Positions 15,584 through 22,803 of a stretch of 42,272 nt of DNA are shown here, piece by piece. The notes under the pieces are model-generated. The model saw only the letters and a list, made by a program, of their open reading frames with translations. It ran no database searches and had not been told where the DNA came from. The stretch is from a virus. The translations under genes and the position numbers were made by a program. Position 1 is the stretch's first letter; each line of letters starts with the position of its first letter. The stretch lies in IMG/VR virus record IMGVR_UViG_3300014820_000003, positions 1-42,272 of that record. One strand, 5' to 3'.

Positions 15584-15914
15584 ACACATGAATACAGAAA
15601 TAAAAACAGGTATTGAGCTAATTGCCGAAGAAAGGAGAGAGCAAATTGAAAAGCACGGACGAACTATTGCAAAAGATTTTGAAATAAATAAAGGAAGGCA
15701 ACTATCAGAAGTAGCCGCAGCACTATGTCATCCTATGATTCCCACTCCACGAAAAAGACTTACTCTTATGCCAGCTACTTGGGATGATGAAATGCTTTTA
15801 AAAATGTGTAAAAAAAGTTATAAAGAACGTCTTATAATAGCAGGAGCTTTAATAGCCGCTGAACTTGATCGAATAAAGATTGTGGGAGACAGGTTATCTG
15901 ATGATGGCATATAA
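15576..15914 (+). CDS. Hypothetical phage protein of the ERxxQ/AA-rich type, 112 aa
   Basis: The pattern GIELIAEERREQIEKHG followed by an acidic turn, GRQLSEVAAALC and IIAGALIAAELDR is a recurrent small phage protein type, usually annotated as hypothetical and sometimes compared to MazG-like all-alpha proteins. No catalytic assignment is justified. Two starts are possible: 15576 (overlapping the nuclease stop) and 15588. The second lies in an 18-base block repeated at the start of the next gene. Confidence 0.6.
   Translation: MNKHMNTEIKTGIELIAEERREQIEKHGRTIAKDFEINKGRQLSEVAAALCHPMIPTPRKRLTLMPATWDDEMLLKMCKKSYKERLIIAGALIAAELDRIKIVGDRLSDDGI
15589..15606 (+). repeat. Direct repeat, copy 1 (18 bp at a gene start)
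   Basis: TGAATACAGAAATAAAAA at 15589-15606 is identical to 15934-15951. In both places it encodes the N-terminal NTEIK of a gene: here after an ATG, in the second copy after a TTG. Confidence 0.8.
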
Positions 15915-15932
15915 CAATTAAAAAATAAATAC

Positions 15933-16634
15933 TTGAATACAGAAATAAAAAGCGCAGCACCAGATTGGTATGAACAGAATGATGAGCTTCAGCGCCTTGA
16001 ATCAGTTATTGAATTAACAATGAAACAGGTTTTTGAACTGCAAAAAGAAAATGAAGAACTGAAAAATAATGCAGGTGGTAATGTATGGATTAAAGCAAGT
16101 GAAAGATTGCCTGAATTTGGTCAACTTATTACATATGTTAGGGATACCGGGGATAATCTTATTTACGAATCAGGATTTTGGTGTAAAGAAGATTTAAAAT
16201 ATTGGAAAATGAATAACATTACCCATTGGATGCTATTACCAAATCCTCCAAATAACGATGAACAACCAGTAAGTAATGTAAGTGAAGATGTGAAGGATAA
16301 ACTCTTTGTAATAGTCTATAAAGATTTTTCATTTGAAACCATAGATGAAGATATGTTAGATCAGTATAGGGATAAACAAAATGTCCTAACTATTTTACCT
16401 TATGACCTTTACTGGAATTTTGAAAAAGACGAAATGACAGAGAAGCATAATGAAAGAATGTATGATAAGGTAATAGGATGGATTGACGGATATAAAGACG
16501 CTATACAAAAAGAAAATGTAAGTGGAGATAAGATTGATAAAGCTATTGAATGGTGTGCGAGTAATGTAAAATATGGCAGCCAAAAGTATATCACATTTGA
16601 AGACCTTTTAAACTATCTACAAACCTTAAAATAA
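15933..16634 (+). CDS. DUF551-domain protein with TTG start
   Basis: The only sensible start is TTG 15933, giving MNTEIKSAAP and 233 residues. A coiled-coil-prone segment (residues about 18-46) is followed by a DUF551-like domain at about 50-108: NVWIKASERLPE, a Trp-rich centre (GFWCKEDLKYW) and ITHWMLLPNPP, which is the family's signature ending. DUF551 proteins are small, common in phages and of unknown function. The C-terminal 110 residues are unrecognised. The start lies in the second copy of an 18-base direct repeat shared with the preceding gene, so the N-terminus may have been copied from it. Confidence 0.7.
   Translation: MNTEIKSAAPDWYEQNDELQRLESVIELTMKQVFELQKENEELKNNAGGNVWIKASERLPEFGQLITYVRDTGDNLIYESGFWCKEDLKYWKMNNITHWMLLPNPPNNDEQPVSNVSEDVKDKLFVIVYKDFSFETIDEDMLDQYRDKQNVLTILPYDLYWNFEKDEMTEKHNERMYDKVIGWIDGYKDAIQKENVSGDKIDKAIEWCASNVKYGSQKYITFEDLLNYLQTLK
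15934..15951 (+). repeat. Direct repeat, copy 2 (18 bp at a gene start)
   Basis: Identical to 15589-15606. It starts at the second base of the TTG initiation codon of the DUF551 gene. Confidence 0.8.
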
Positions 16635-16636
16635 AC

Positions 16637-17236
16637 ATGAATAAAGAAATAGAATTAATAATAAGGCAACCATATAAAGTAAAAGAACAGATATTAGATG
16701 GTAAATATACAAAAACTACCCACTTTCTTTTGCCAGGACTGCATATTTCTAACTCTTTAGACTTATTTACTAAATATTTTGTTAACGCTTTTATAGAAGA
16801 TGGTGGTATTACTCATATTATTAAAAATCCACTATTTATATTATGCAGAACTAAAATATTTGATGAAGAGTGGAAAAAATTTGAAGACTCATTAAAGGCT
16901 TCTCCAAGATGTGTTTATGAGTATGATGTTGGAAAGTATGAAGATGACTATCTTGTAATGTTTTTATTTGAGTTTCCTGCTGCATATAGAGCAGACTACT
17001 TTAGATTTTTAGAAAGTGAATATTCTAAATTTTCTGATCATTACAAGAAATTATTTAAAGAAATAATGCTAAATGAAAGAGGAGAATCAGTAGAAAACTC
17101 TTTATATGGAATTATATATAAAACTCCTTCATTTAAAAGGACTATGGAAAAAGTAATAGATGCTCCATTAGATTCTACAAAAGAATATTGGGAAAAATGG
17201 AACCCTGAACGTGAAATATTTAGAAAACAAATTTGA
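16637..17236 (+). CDS. Hypothetical protein, 199 aa
   Basis: An alpha/beta-looking protein with no recognised motif. Its segments include HFLLPGLHIS, LFTKYFVNAFIEDGG, DYLVMFLFEFPAAYRADYF and a charged C-terminus. The composition is typical of soluble phage proteins. It starts 2 bases after the DUF551 stop, and its TGA overlaps the start of a 45-residue gene (TGATG). Confidence 0.6.
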   Translation: MNKEIELIIRQPYKVKEQILDGKYTKTTHFLLPGLHISNSLDLFTKYFVNAFIEDGGITHIIKNPLFILCRTKIFDEEWKKFEDSLKASPRCVYEYDVGKYEDDYLVMFLFEFPAAYRADYFRFLESEYSKFSDHYKKLFKEIMLNERGESVENSLYGIIYKTPSFKRTMEKVIDAPLDSTKEYWEKWNPEREIFRKQI

Positions 17237-17373
17237 TGGCAAGTAAGAACAAAAAAAATAAATTAAAAAATGCCTATTGTGTAGGTTCAGTATTTAAAGA
17301 CAAGACTTTAAGGCTAAAAAGATGTATGTTTTTTACTGCTTCTCAACGCAAACAATTAAATAAAACAAGATGA
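17236..17373 (+). CDS. Very small basic protein, 45 aa
   Basis: A short open frame with start overlapping the upstream TGA (TGATG at 17234-17238) and stop overlapping the next ATG (ATGA at 17370-17373). This makes it a real gene by context, and it fills an otherwise empty 133-base gap. The product is Lys/Arg-rich (KNKKNKLKN, RLKRCMFF, RKQLNKTR) with two Cys, so nucleic-acid binding is plausible. No family recognised. Confidence 0.6.
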   Translation: MASKNKKNKLKNAYCVGSVFKDKTLRLKRCMFFTASQRKQLNKTR

Positions 17374-17585
17374 TAATATATCTAATAGGATACATTATAG
17401 CATATATTTTAATAAGAACTCTTTCTATGATAAACACTCATTCTGTAAAATTTTTTACTTTTTGGGATGAGTTATTTTTAATATTATGGTGTATTCCTTC
17501 TTATATAAGTATAATTGCTGCTCTATGGCTATGGTCAGAGTATTTATTCAAACTAATTAAAAATAAAAAGAATGATAATAATTAA
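17370..17585 (+). CDS. Small membrane protein, 71 aa
   Basis: The N-terminus is a hydrophobic segment (residues 1-20, IIYLIGYIIAYILIRTLSM). A second long one follows at about 32-62 (DELFLILWCIPSYISIIAAL and on), and then a Lys-rich tail. Probably a two-pass inner membrane protein with cytoplasmic C-terminus. Function unknown. It overlaps both neighbours. Confidence 0.6.
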   Translation: MIIYLIGYIIAYILIRTLSMINTHSVKFFTFWDELFLILWCIPSYISIIAALWLWSEYLFKLIKNKKNDNN

Positions 17586-17793
17586 ATTTGCCAAACAGAA
17601 AATGGATGTGATTGAAAATGCACAACCTGATTTGAAAAAAACTCTTGACATAAATCTCCCAGATGTAGAAGAGAGGACTAAAGGAATAGTAGCAGGGTTA
17701 ATAATTGAATATGTTCTGAAATCAGGAGGCAATCCTTCTATATTTCAAAGTGTGTTTGATGATTATATAACAGAAGAATTTATAATTGATTAA
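17572..17793 (+). CDS. Hypothetical protein, 73 aa
   Basis: Small acidic protein with KKTLDINLPDVEERTKGIVA and a C-terminal acidic end. Start uncertain: ATG 17572 overlaps the previous gene by 14 bases, and ATG 17602 is an alternative that avoids the overlap. No recognised motif. Confidence 0.55.
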   Translation: MIIIKFAKQKMDVIENAQPDLKKTLDINLPDVEERTKGIVAGLIIEYVLKSGGNPSIFQSVFDDYITEEFIID

Positions 17794-17796
17794 ATT

Positions 17797-18093
17797 ATGA
17801 AAACATATAATGAAATAATAGAATTAGCCTTAAAGAAAGGCTACCGTCCAAGAGTAGGAAAAAGCATGGCTCTTCGTAAGAATTACAACGATGAGGACGT
17901 TCTTATAAGGATGACTTCTATACAAAAGTGGCTAAGAGATAAATATGGAATATTTTTATTTATACATCCTGCTTATTCTTATGTAATAAGTAGTGACTAT
18001 TCTGAAACTATTACAACAAGACATTTTGCTTTTGATTCTTATGAGCAAGCTTTATCAGAAGGTATTTATAAATCTTTAAAACTAATAAAATGA
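17797..18093 (+). CDS. Hypothetical protein, 98 aa
   Basis: The pattern EIIELALKKGYRPR, then VLIRMTSIQKWLRDKYGIFL, SYVIS and HFAFDSYEQALSEGI..SL is a recurrent small phage protein layout (helix, strand, strand, helix). I cannot give it a function. Its stop overlaps the next start by ATGA. Confidence 0.6.
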   Translation: MKTYNEIIELALKKGYRPRVGKSMALRKNYNDEDVLIRMTSIQKWLRDKYGIFLFIHPAYSYVISSDYSETITTRHFAFDSYEQALSEGIYKSLKLIK

Positions 18094-18893
18094 GCAAAGA
18101 TTTAGGGCTTAGATATAATGAAGGTAAAAACAGGATGGATTTACTTGAACCATATGCTATAGAGCAATTAGCTAAAGTATTTACTATTGGAGCTAATAAG
18201 TATGAGCCTGGAAACTGGTTAAAAGGAATGAAGTGGTCTAAGGTAGTAGCTTCTCTTAAAAGACATCTAAACTCTTTTGAGCAAGGAGTTGATTATGATG
18301 ATGAAACTCATCTTTTACATGCTGCCCATATTGCGTGGAACGCAATGGCATTAGTAAGTTATTATAAGCATTACCCACAGGGAGATGATAGAAGACATAA
18401 TTATCTGCATACTAAAAAGATAGGTTTAGATATTGACGGGGTTTTGGCTGATTTTACAGGACATTTACTTACTAAATTAGGGTATCCCGAACATATTCCT
18501 TTACATTGGAATGATCCTATAATAAGAAATGGATTTGAGTTGCATAAACATGACAAACAATTTTGGTTAGATATTCCACCTTTAGTAACAAGAGAAGATA
18601 TTAATTTTGAGCCTCATGCATATATAACTGCACGAAGTATAGATGAAGAAGTAACTAAAGCATGGCTTGATAAGTATAATTTTCCTACAGCCAAGATATA
18701 TTCTATAGGAATAGGAGAATCTAAAGTGGAAGTAGCAAAGAAGTCGGGGGTGGAAATTTTTGTAGACGATAATTTTGATAACTTTATTCAGCTTACAAAT
18801 GCAGGAATTTTTACTTATTTATATAATGCACCATACAATGAAAAATATTCTGTTGGTTTTAGAAGGATTCATAACTTAAATGAAATAGTATAA
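18090..18893 (+). CDS. dATP/dGTP diphosphohydrolase-like domain fused to a HAD 5'-nucleotidase
   Basis: Residues 1-110 match the phage dATP/dGTP diphosphohydrolase N-terminal domain (formerly DUF5664): LRYNEGKNRMDLLEP, YEPGNWLKG, LKRHLNSF and THLLHAAHIAWNAMAL, with the expected metal-binding His/Asp/Glu. Residues about 110-267 are a HAD phosphatase of the 5'(3')-deoxyribonucleotidase type: KIGLDIDGVLADF (Asp114, Asp116), AYITARS (motif II Thr) and EIFVDDNFDNF (acidic motif). The first domain would convert a purine dNTP to dNMP and diphosphate, the second dNMP to nucleoside. The fusion therefore suggests one polypeptide that strips a purine deoxynucleotide from the pool. No PurZ-like gene is present in this window. 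It is followed by a MazG-like gene (1-base overlap). Confidence 0.8.
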   Translation: MSKDLGLRYNEGKNRMDLLEPYAIEQLAKVFTIGANKYEPGNWLKGMKWSKVVASLKRHLNSFEQGVDYDDETHLLHAAHIAWNAMALVSYYKHYPQGDDRRHNYLHTKKIGLDIDGVLADFTGHLLTKLGYPEHIPLHWNDPIIRNGFELHKHDKQFWLDIPPLVTREDINFEPHAYITARSIDEEVTKAWLDKYNFPTAKIYSIGIGESKVEVAKKSGVEIFVDDNFDNFIQLTNAGIFTYLYNAPYNEKYSVGFRRIHNLNEIV

Positions 18894-19186
18894 TGGAAGA
18901 TTCAATACAAACAATACTTAATTACAACATTCCTGAGTTTAATTATATTAAACTTGCAGAAGAATTAGCAGAATTAAGTGAAGTGGTTCTTAAAATGTAT
19001 CTAAAAAAAGCAGAACACAAGCCTCCTAAGGAGAGATTAGTAGAAGAGATTGGTGATGTAATTCTAAGGCTTAAAATTTTAAGTAAAATGGAAAACATTA
19101 GTTTTGATGTTAATGCAAGAGTGCAAAAGAAAACATTTCAAATTTTACAATGGATTGATGAAGGTAAATATAAAGGAGGAGCATAA
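18893..19186 (+). CDS. MazG-like nucleotide pyrophosphohydrolase
   Basis: A 97-residue all-alpha protein with KLAEELAELSEVVLK (Glu23/24/27) and RLVEEIGDVILRLKIL (Glu51/52, Asp55), the ExxE...ExxD metal-binding pattern of MazG/dUTPase-like pyrophosphatases. It would hydrolyse an NTP or dNTP to the monophosphate. It is wedged between the diphosphohydrolase-nucleotidase fusion and a small gene with one-base overlaps at both ends (TAATG), so it belongs to a nucleotide-pool unit. Confidence 0.75.
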   Translation: MEDSIQTILNYNIPEFNYIKLAEELAELSEVVLKMYLKKAEHKPPKERLVEEIGDVILRLKILSKMENISFDVNARVQKKTFQILQWIDEGKYKGGA

Positions 19187-19386
19187 TGACAGATAAAGAA
19201 AAAATAAATATCCTAAGCAGTTTTTTAATAAGATTACACACAGCACGTTGGACAGGAAATACTAAGATGTTTGCAGAACTTATGGAACGTATAGCTGCAT
19301 ATAGTTATGCAAGAACTAATTCAAATGGATTTGAGGATGAGGAAGAATTAAACAGAGAAAGAACTCTCTTAAATTTAGATAAATGA
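19186..19386 (+). CDS. Hypothetical protein, 66 aa
   Basis: A short helical protein (LSSFLIRLHTARWTGNTKMF, ELMERIAAYSYAR) with an acidic C-terminus. No recognised family. The tight TAATG and ATGA overlaps with its neighbours support expression. Confidence 0.6.
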   Translation: MTDKEKINILSSFLIRLHTARWTGNTKMFAELMERIAAYSYARTNSNGFEDEEELNRERTLLNLDK

Positions 19387-20117
19387 AAATTATAGCACTT
19401 GGAGATACACATGGTAGAAATGTGTGGAAAGAAATAGTTTTAAAAGAAGAACCTTTTGATAAAATAGTGTTTATAGGAGACTATTGGGATAGCTTTGATA
19501 TTCCATATGAAGAGCAAGCTAAAAATTTTCTTGATATTTGTGAATATAAAAAAGATAATATTAATAAAGTAGTGTTGCTTATTGGAAATCATGACTTCCA
19601 TTATTTAGATTGTATAAGAGATACAGGAGAAAGTTATTCAGGATTTCAAGGAAACGTATCTTCTCATATAGGATTTCTATTAGAAGAAAATAAGAAATTA
19701 TTTCAAGCAGCTTATGAATATAAAAATTTTTTATTTACTCATGCAGGAGTTACTCAAACATGGCTTGAGTGTAATAACTTTAATGTAAAAGAGTTAACTA
19801 TTGCAGATGCAATAAATGAGATATTTAACTATCGTCCTGAAGCTTTTAGATTTGAGGGATATAATCCTTATGGAGATGACATTACTCAAAGTCCTATATG
19901 GGTAAGACCTAAAAGCTTAATGGAAGATGCTAAGAAATTTAAAAAACAAATTATACAAATTGTAGGACACACAGGACAAAATTGTATAGATGAAAAAGGA
20001 AAATCAACGGGGGGAAGATACTATTTTATAGATACTCTTGGTAGTTCTAAAGAGTATTTGATCATAGAGAATGATTTAATCATAGTAGGAAAAATAAGTA
20101 ATAACTCGGTGGGATAA
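19383..20117 (+). CDS. PPP-type metallophosphoesterase
   Basis: All calcineurin-like motifs are present: ALGDTHGR (Asp8, His10), FIGDYWDS (Asp33), LIGNHDFHY (Asn69, His70, Asp71), FTHAG (His120) and VGHTG near residue 200. The GDYWDS...GNHD pattern is that of the PPP/ApaH/PrpE group, which dephosphorylates proteins or splits Ap4A. Length 244 is normal for the family. It sits just upstream of the RNA ligase/kinase pair, so a role in RNA end healing (removing a 2' or 3' phosphate) is possible, as is signalling. The final codons form part of the 5' arm of a folded RNA at 20102-20182. Confidence 0.85.
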   Translation: MKIIALGDTHGRNVWKEIVLKEEPFDKIVFIGDYWDSFDIPYEEQAKNFLDICEYKKDNINKVVLLIGNHDFHYLDCIRDTGESYSGFQGNVSSHIGFLLEENKKLFQAAYEYKNFLFTHAGVTQTWLECNNFNVKELTIADAINEIFNYRPEAFRFEGYNPYGDDITQSPIWVRPKSLMEDAKKFKKQIIQIVGHTGQNCIDEKGKSTGGRYYFIDTLGSSKEYLIIENDLIIVGKISNNSVG

Positions 20118-20189
20118 GTCTGCCAGCAGCATCCCTTAAATTACGCAAGAAACTTTGCAGATACTTGATGTAGCCGAAATTACTTTTTT
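20102..20189 (+). ncRNA. Candidate structured RNA / leader upstream of the RNA ligase
   Basis: The 92-base gap folds as a junction. The outer stem is TAA-TCGG (20102-20109) with CCGA-TTA (20174-20182). Hairpin 1 is GGGAT (20111-20115) with ATCCC (20131-20135) and an inner CTG/CAG. Hairpin 2 is GCAAG (20145-20149) with TTTGC (20154-20158). T6 follows at 20184-20189, then an A-rich stretch to the ATG at 20210. It could be a leader element, an attenuator, or the target of the RNA-repair enzymes. It is not a tRNA: no T-arm or seven-base acceptor is present. Pairings were found by eye. Confidence 0.4.
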
Positions 20190-20209
20190 AAAAAATAAAA
20201 ATATATAAA

Positions 20210-21337
20210 ATGGAAAATTTGTCCAGTGTTTGTTTTGTAGGAAAAATAGAACAAATTAATTCTATAGAAGGTGCAGATAAAATAGTACAAGCTGTTATTA
20301 GTGGGTGGGAATGTGTAATAGGGAAAGACCAGCATAAAGTTGGAGATCTTGTAGTCATAGCTACAACAGATGCTGTTATACCTTTTGAACTTGCGGAAAA
20401 TTTGGGAGTAACCTCCTATCTAAAAAATAGAAAAAAGACAGGACAATTAACTGTTAAGACTACTAAGTTGCGTGGAGTGTACAGCACTGCACTTATTATA
20501 AACGATAATATTATGCAATATAGACATTCTGAAGGAGAAGACTGCATGAGTAATTATAATATAGAAAAATACGAAGAACCTGCTGAAATTATACAAACTA
20601 TTTCTGGAAGAAAATTTCGTTATCATAAGAATCCAAATTTTCATGTATATTACAAATTTCCTAATTCCAAGAATGCTCCTGACATGTTCACTGAGGAAGA
20701 TGAAGTAATAATAACACGCAAATTACATGGAAGTAATGGACGTTGGGGAATAGTAAAAAAACCTAAATTATCTTTATTAGATAAAATTAAAAAACTTCTT
20801 GGAAATAAATCTATAGAATATTCTTATTGCTATGGTTCTCATGAAGTAGAAAAAGGTAGTGATTCACAAGGATTTTATTCAACTGATATATGGAGAGAAG
20901 TAGCAGATAAATTTTATATAAAAGAAAAGCTCTGGCAAATAGTGAAAAATTTAGATAGGCAAACAATTGGAAAAGGTATTATTATTTATGGGGAAGTAAT
21001 AGGAAATGGGGTACAGAAATATTATGATTATGGTTATAAAGAACGCAGAGTAAGATTTTTTGATATAAAACTTAACGATAGTTATGTAAATAATGAAATA
21101 TTTGAACAAATCTGCTCCTCTTTTTCATTAGAGAAAGTACCTGTTCTCTATAGAGGCAACTGGACTAAGGAAGGAGAGAACAAATTTCTTTTTGATAAAA
21201 TTAAGGACTCTAAAATATATCACGAAGGAATAGTAGTAAAACATATATCAGGGGATAGAAATAAAATATACAAGGTAATATCTCCTGCATACCTGGAATT
21301 TCAATCAAAAAAGGAGGATAGTACAGACTTTCATTAA
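20210..21337 (+). CDS. RNA ligase with N-terminal OB-like domain (Deinococcus Rnl-like)
   Basis: A 375-residue nucleotidyltransferase-type ligase. Motif I is ITRKLHGSNGRWG with the AMP-accepting Lys171. IIIYGEVIGNGVQKYYDYG is motif III and its surroundings, HEGIVVKHI motif IV, and KIYKVIS motif V. The first about 115 residues form a separate domain (SSVCFVGKIEQINSIEGADK, DLVVIATTDAVIP) as in the Deinococcus radiodurans Rnl group, which seals 5'-phosphate/3'-OH ends. Such ligases repair nicked or cleaved RNA, including tRNAs broken by host anticodon nucleases. A polynucleotide kinase gene, interrupted by a stop, and a metallophosphoesterase lie directly downstream, a common end-healing/sealing set. 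Confidence 0.85.
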   Translation: MENLSSVCFVGKIEQINSIEGADKIVQAVISGWECVIGKDQHKVGDLVVIATTDAVIPFELAENLGVTSYLKNRKKTGQLTVKTTKLRGVYSTALIINDNIMQYRHSEGEDCMSNYNIEKYEEPAEIIQTISGRKFRYHKNPNFHVYYKFPNSKNAPDMFTEEDEVIITRKLHGSNGRWGIVKKPKLSLLDKIKKLLGNKSIEYSYCYGSHEVEKGSDSQGFYSTDIWREVADKFYIKEKLWQIVKNLDRQTIGKGIIIYGEVIGNGVQKYYDYGYKERRVRFFDIKLNDSYVNNEIFEQICSSFSLEKVPVLYRGNWTKEGENKFLFDKIKDSKIYHEGIVVKHISGDRNKIYKVISPAYLEFQSKKEDSTDFH

Positions 21338-21429
21338 AATAAAACAACATGGAAAACTTATTATATAATTGAAAAGAGAAGAAATATTAGAATTACACAA
21401 TAAAAAACAAATTAAATTTTTAAATATAT

Positions 21430-21918
21430 ATGAATCAAAATTCAAAAAATACAACGAATCCCCTGAATAGTAACCCTAAAGTTATTATTTTACAGGGGAT
21501 TCCGTAACTATGTAGCGGAAAATCAACATGGATAAGGAAACATTGTCCTATGGATTCACAAGGATATAGGTATAAAATACATTCTTGTGATGTTATAAGA
21601 GAACAAATGTTCGGAAAGAAATACAAACACAATAATGCAGATGAATTAATAGTTTGGGAAACATTTTATACACTCATTAATAACTCTGTAATAGACACAG
21701 AAAGTTTCATTATAGATAATACTAATCTAAGACAGAAATATATTAATCAAATAATGTGCCGTCTAACAGACAACTATGAGATAGAAATTAAAAAGTTTTC
21801 TATTCCCCTATGGAAAGCCCAATTACGTAATTATCTAAGACGAATAAAAACAGGAAAATATATACCTAACAAAGTACTAAAAAACTTTTATACAAGATTT
21901 AAAAATTTAAACAATTAA
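21430..21918 (+). pseudogene. Polynucleotide kinase-like P-loop protein with in-frame TAA in the Walker A loop
   Basis: Read from ATG 21430, the product has a strand KVIILQGIP, then a TAA at 21505-21507, then Leu-Cys-SGKSTW and a full kinase remainder: SCDVIREQMFG, SFIIDNTNLRQKYI and IEIKKFSIPLW. This is the layout of T4 Pnkp-like 5' kinase domains, where the loop should read GxxxxGKST. Removing the 6 bases TAACTA gives GIPCSGKST, a perfect Walker A, in the same frame. The stop sits in the 11-base loop of a TTCCG/CGGAA hairpin. Either this is a fresh disruption, or recoding (readthrough or bypass) is used. The 122-residue product from ATG 21550 would lack the P-loop. Neighbours are the RNA ligase and a phosphoesterase. 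Confidence 0.65.
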
Positions 21919-21920
21919 GA

Positions 21921-22550
21921 ATGGAATTTTACTTTACAAGCGATAGTCATTATAATCATAAAAACATAGTGAGAGGAGTATCAGGTTGGGACAATAAAGA
22001 CAGGTGCAGAGACTTTGACACTTTAGAAGAGCATAATCAGGTATTAGTTGATAACATAAATAAAACAGTGGGAGAAAATGATATATTGTATCACGCTGGG
22101 GATTGGTCTTTTGGCGGTATACAATCAATCTATGAATTTAGACAACAAATAAAATGTAAAACAATACATTTCATAATAGGAAACCATGACCATCATATTA
22201 AAATGAATAGAGTACTTAAGATAGAAGAGGGATTTATGAATACTAAAAATTTGTTTACAACAGTGGACAAGCTTTTAGATAAAACTGTTAATGGTCAGAA
22301 TATGGTAATGTGTCACTATCCTTTAAGGTCTTGGTTAAATGGTTCTAAGGGTTCTTGGATGTTGTTTGGTCATACTCATGGCAGTTTACCTGAGTATAGT
22401 GCAGTGAAGGGTTATCCAAAAAAAAATGCAGAAATATTTAAAACTATGGATGTGGGAATTGATACTCACAAAGAGTTTAGACCTTACCATTTTGATGAAA
22501 TTGCAGAAATAATGCATAATAGATCAGACTTAAATGTTGACCACCATTAA
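21921..22550 (+). CDS. Calcineurin-like metallophosphoesterase
   Basis: A 209-residue enzyme with the motif series FTSDSHYNHKNI (Asp8, His10), HAGDWSFGG, FIIGNHDHH, VMCHYPL and LFGHTHGS. These are the five metal-binding motifs of the YfcE/phage phosphoesterase branch. TSDSHxxHxNI is characteristic of small phage-encoded members. It hydrolyses phosphomonoesters or diesters. Its position immediately after the ligase/kinase genes (2 bases) suggests the 3' end-healing or 2',3'-cyclic phosphate step, which is inference. Confidence 0.85.
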   Translation: MEFYFTSDSHYNHKNIVRGVSGWDNKDRCRDFDTLEEHNQVLVDNINKTVGENDILYHAGDWSFGGIQSIYEFRQQIKCKTIHFIIGNHDHHIKMNRVLKIEEGFMNTKNLFTTVDKLLDKTVNGQNMVMCHYPLRSWLNGSKGSWMLFGHTHGSLPEYSAVKGYPKKNAEIFKTMDVGIDTHKEFRPYHFDEIAEIMHNRSDLNVDHH

Positions 22551-22553
22551 GAT

Positions 22554-22799
22554 ATGGATAATACAAAAATATTTCAATTACATTTAGATAAAATATTCCC
22601 ACTAAGTTACCAATTTTTAGATAATTTAACTACTTCTCAAGTTCCTATTAATTTTGGCATAAAGCGTGAAGGATATTTTATATTAAATACTGATAAGCAA
22701 TTACTTAATCCTGAGAACTCTATAGAAAAACAAACATATAATTTACTGCTACAAGCGTGTAGTATAAGAAGATTTAATTTAATAATGTTAAAATTTTAA
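22554..22799 (+). CDS. Hypothetical protein, 81 aa
   Basis: A small soluble protein (IFQLHLDKIFPLSYQFLDNL, then VPINFGIKREGYFILN). No recognised family. Spacers are three bases from the phosphoesterase and four to the next gene. Confidence 0.55.
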   Translation: MDNTKIFQLHLDKIFPLSYQFLDNLTTSQVPINFGIKREGYFILNTDKQLLNPENSIEKQTYNLLLQACSIRRFNLIMLKF

Positions 22800-22803
22800 A
22801 ATT

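Noticed and set aside
18090-18893. Evidence for a 2-aminoadenine (Z) genome
   Set aside because: The diphosphohydrolase-like domain is suggestive, but no PurZ homologue is present in the window, and the polymerase is not diagnostic.
20102-20182. tRNA or tmRNA in the gap before the RNA ligase
   Set aside because: No seven-base acceptor stem, T-loop (TTCRA) or anticodon arm of the right size can be drawn; only a junction-type fold is seen.
20154-20188. Promoter TTTG...TACTTTTT before the RNA ligase
   Set aside because: The spacer would be 23 bases and the second box lacks TTTG, unlike the five sites with exact 20-base spacing.
21369-21470. A 33-codon TTG-started frame (KREEILELHNKKQ and on) before the kinase-like gene, ending in TAG
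   Set aside because: No ATG or promoter, a stop just before the TTG, and it overlaps the kinase start in another frame. It could be a decayed remnant; it would be the only TAG-terminated gene, so I did not call it.
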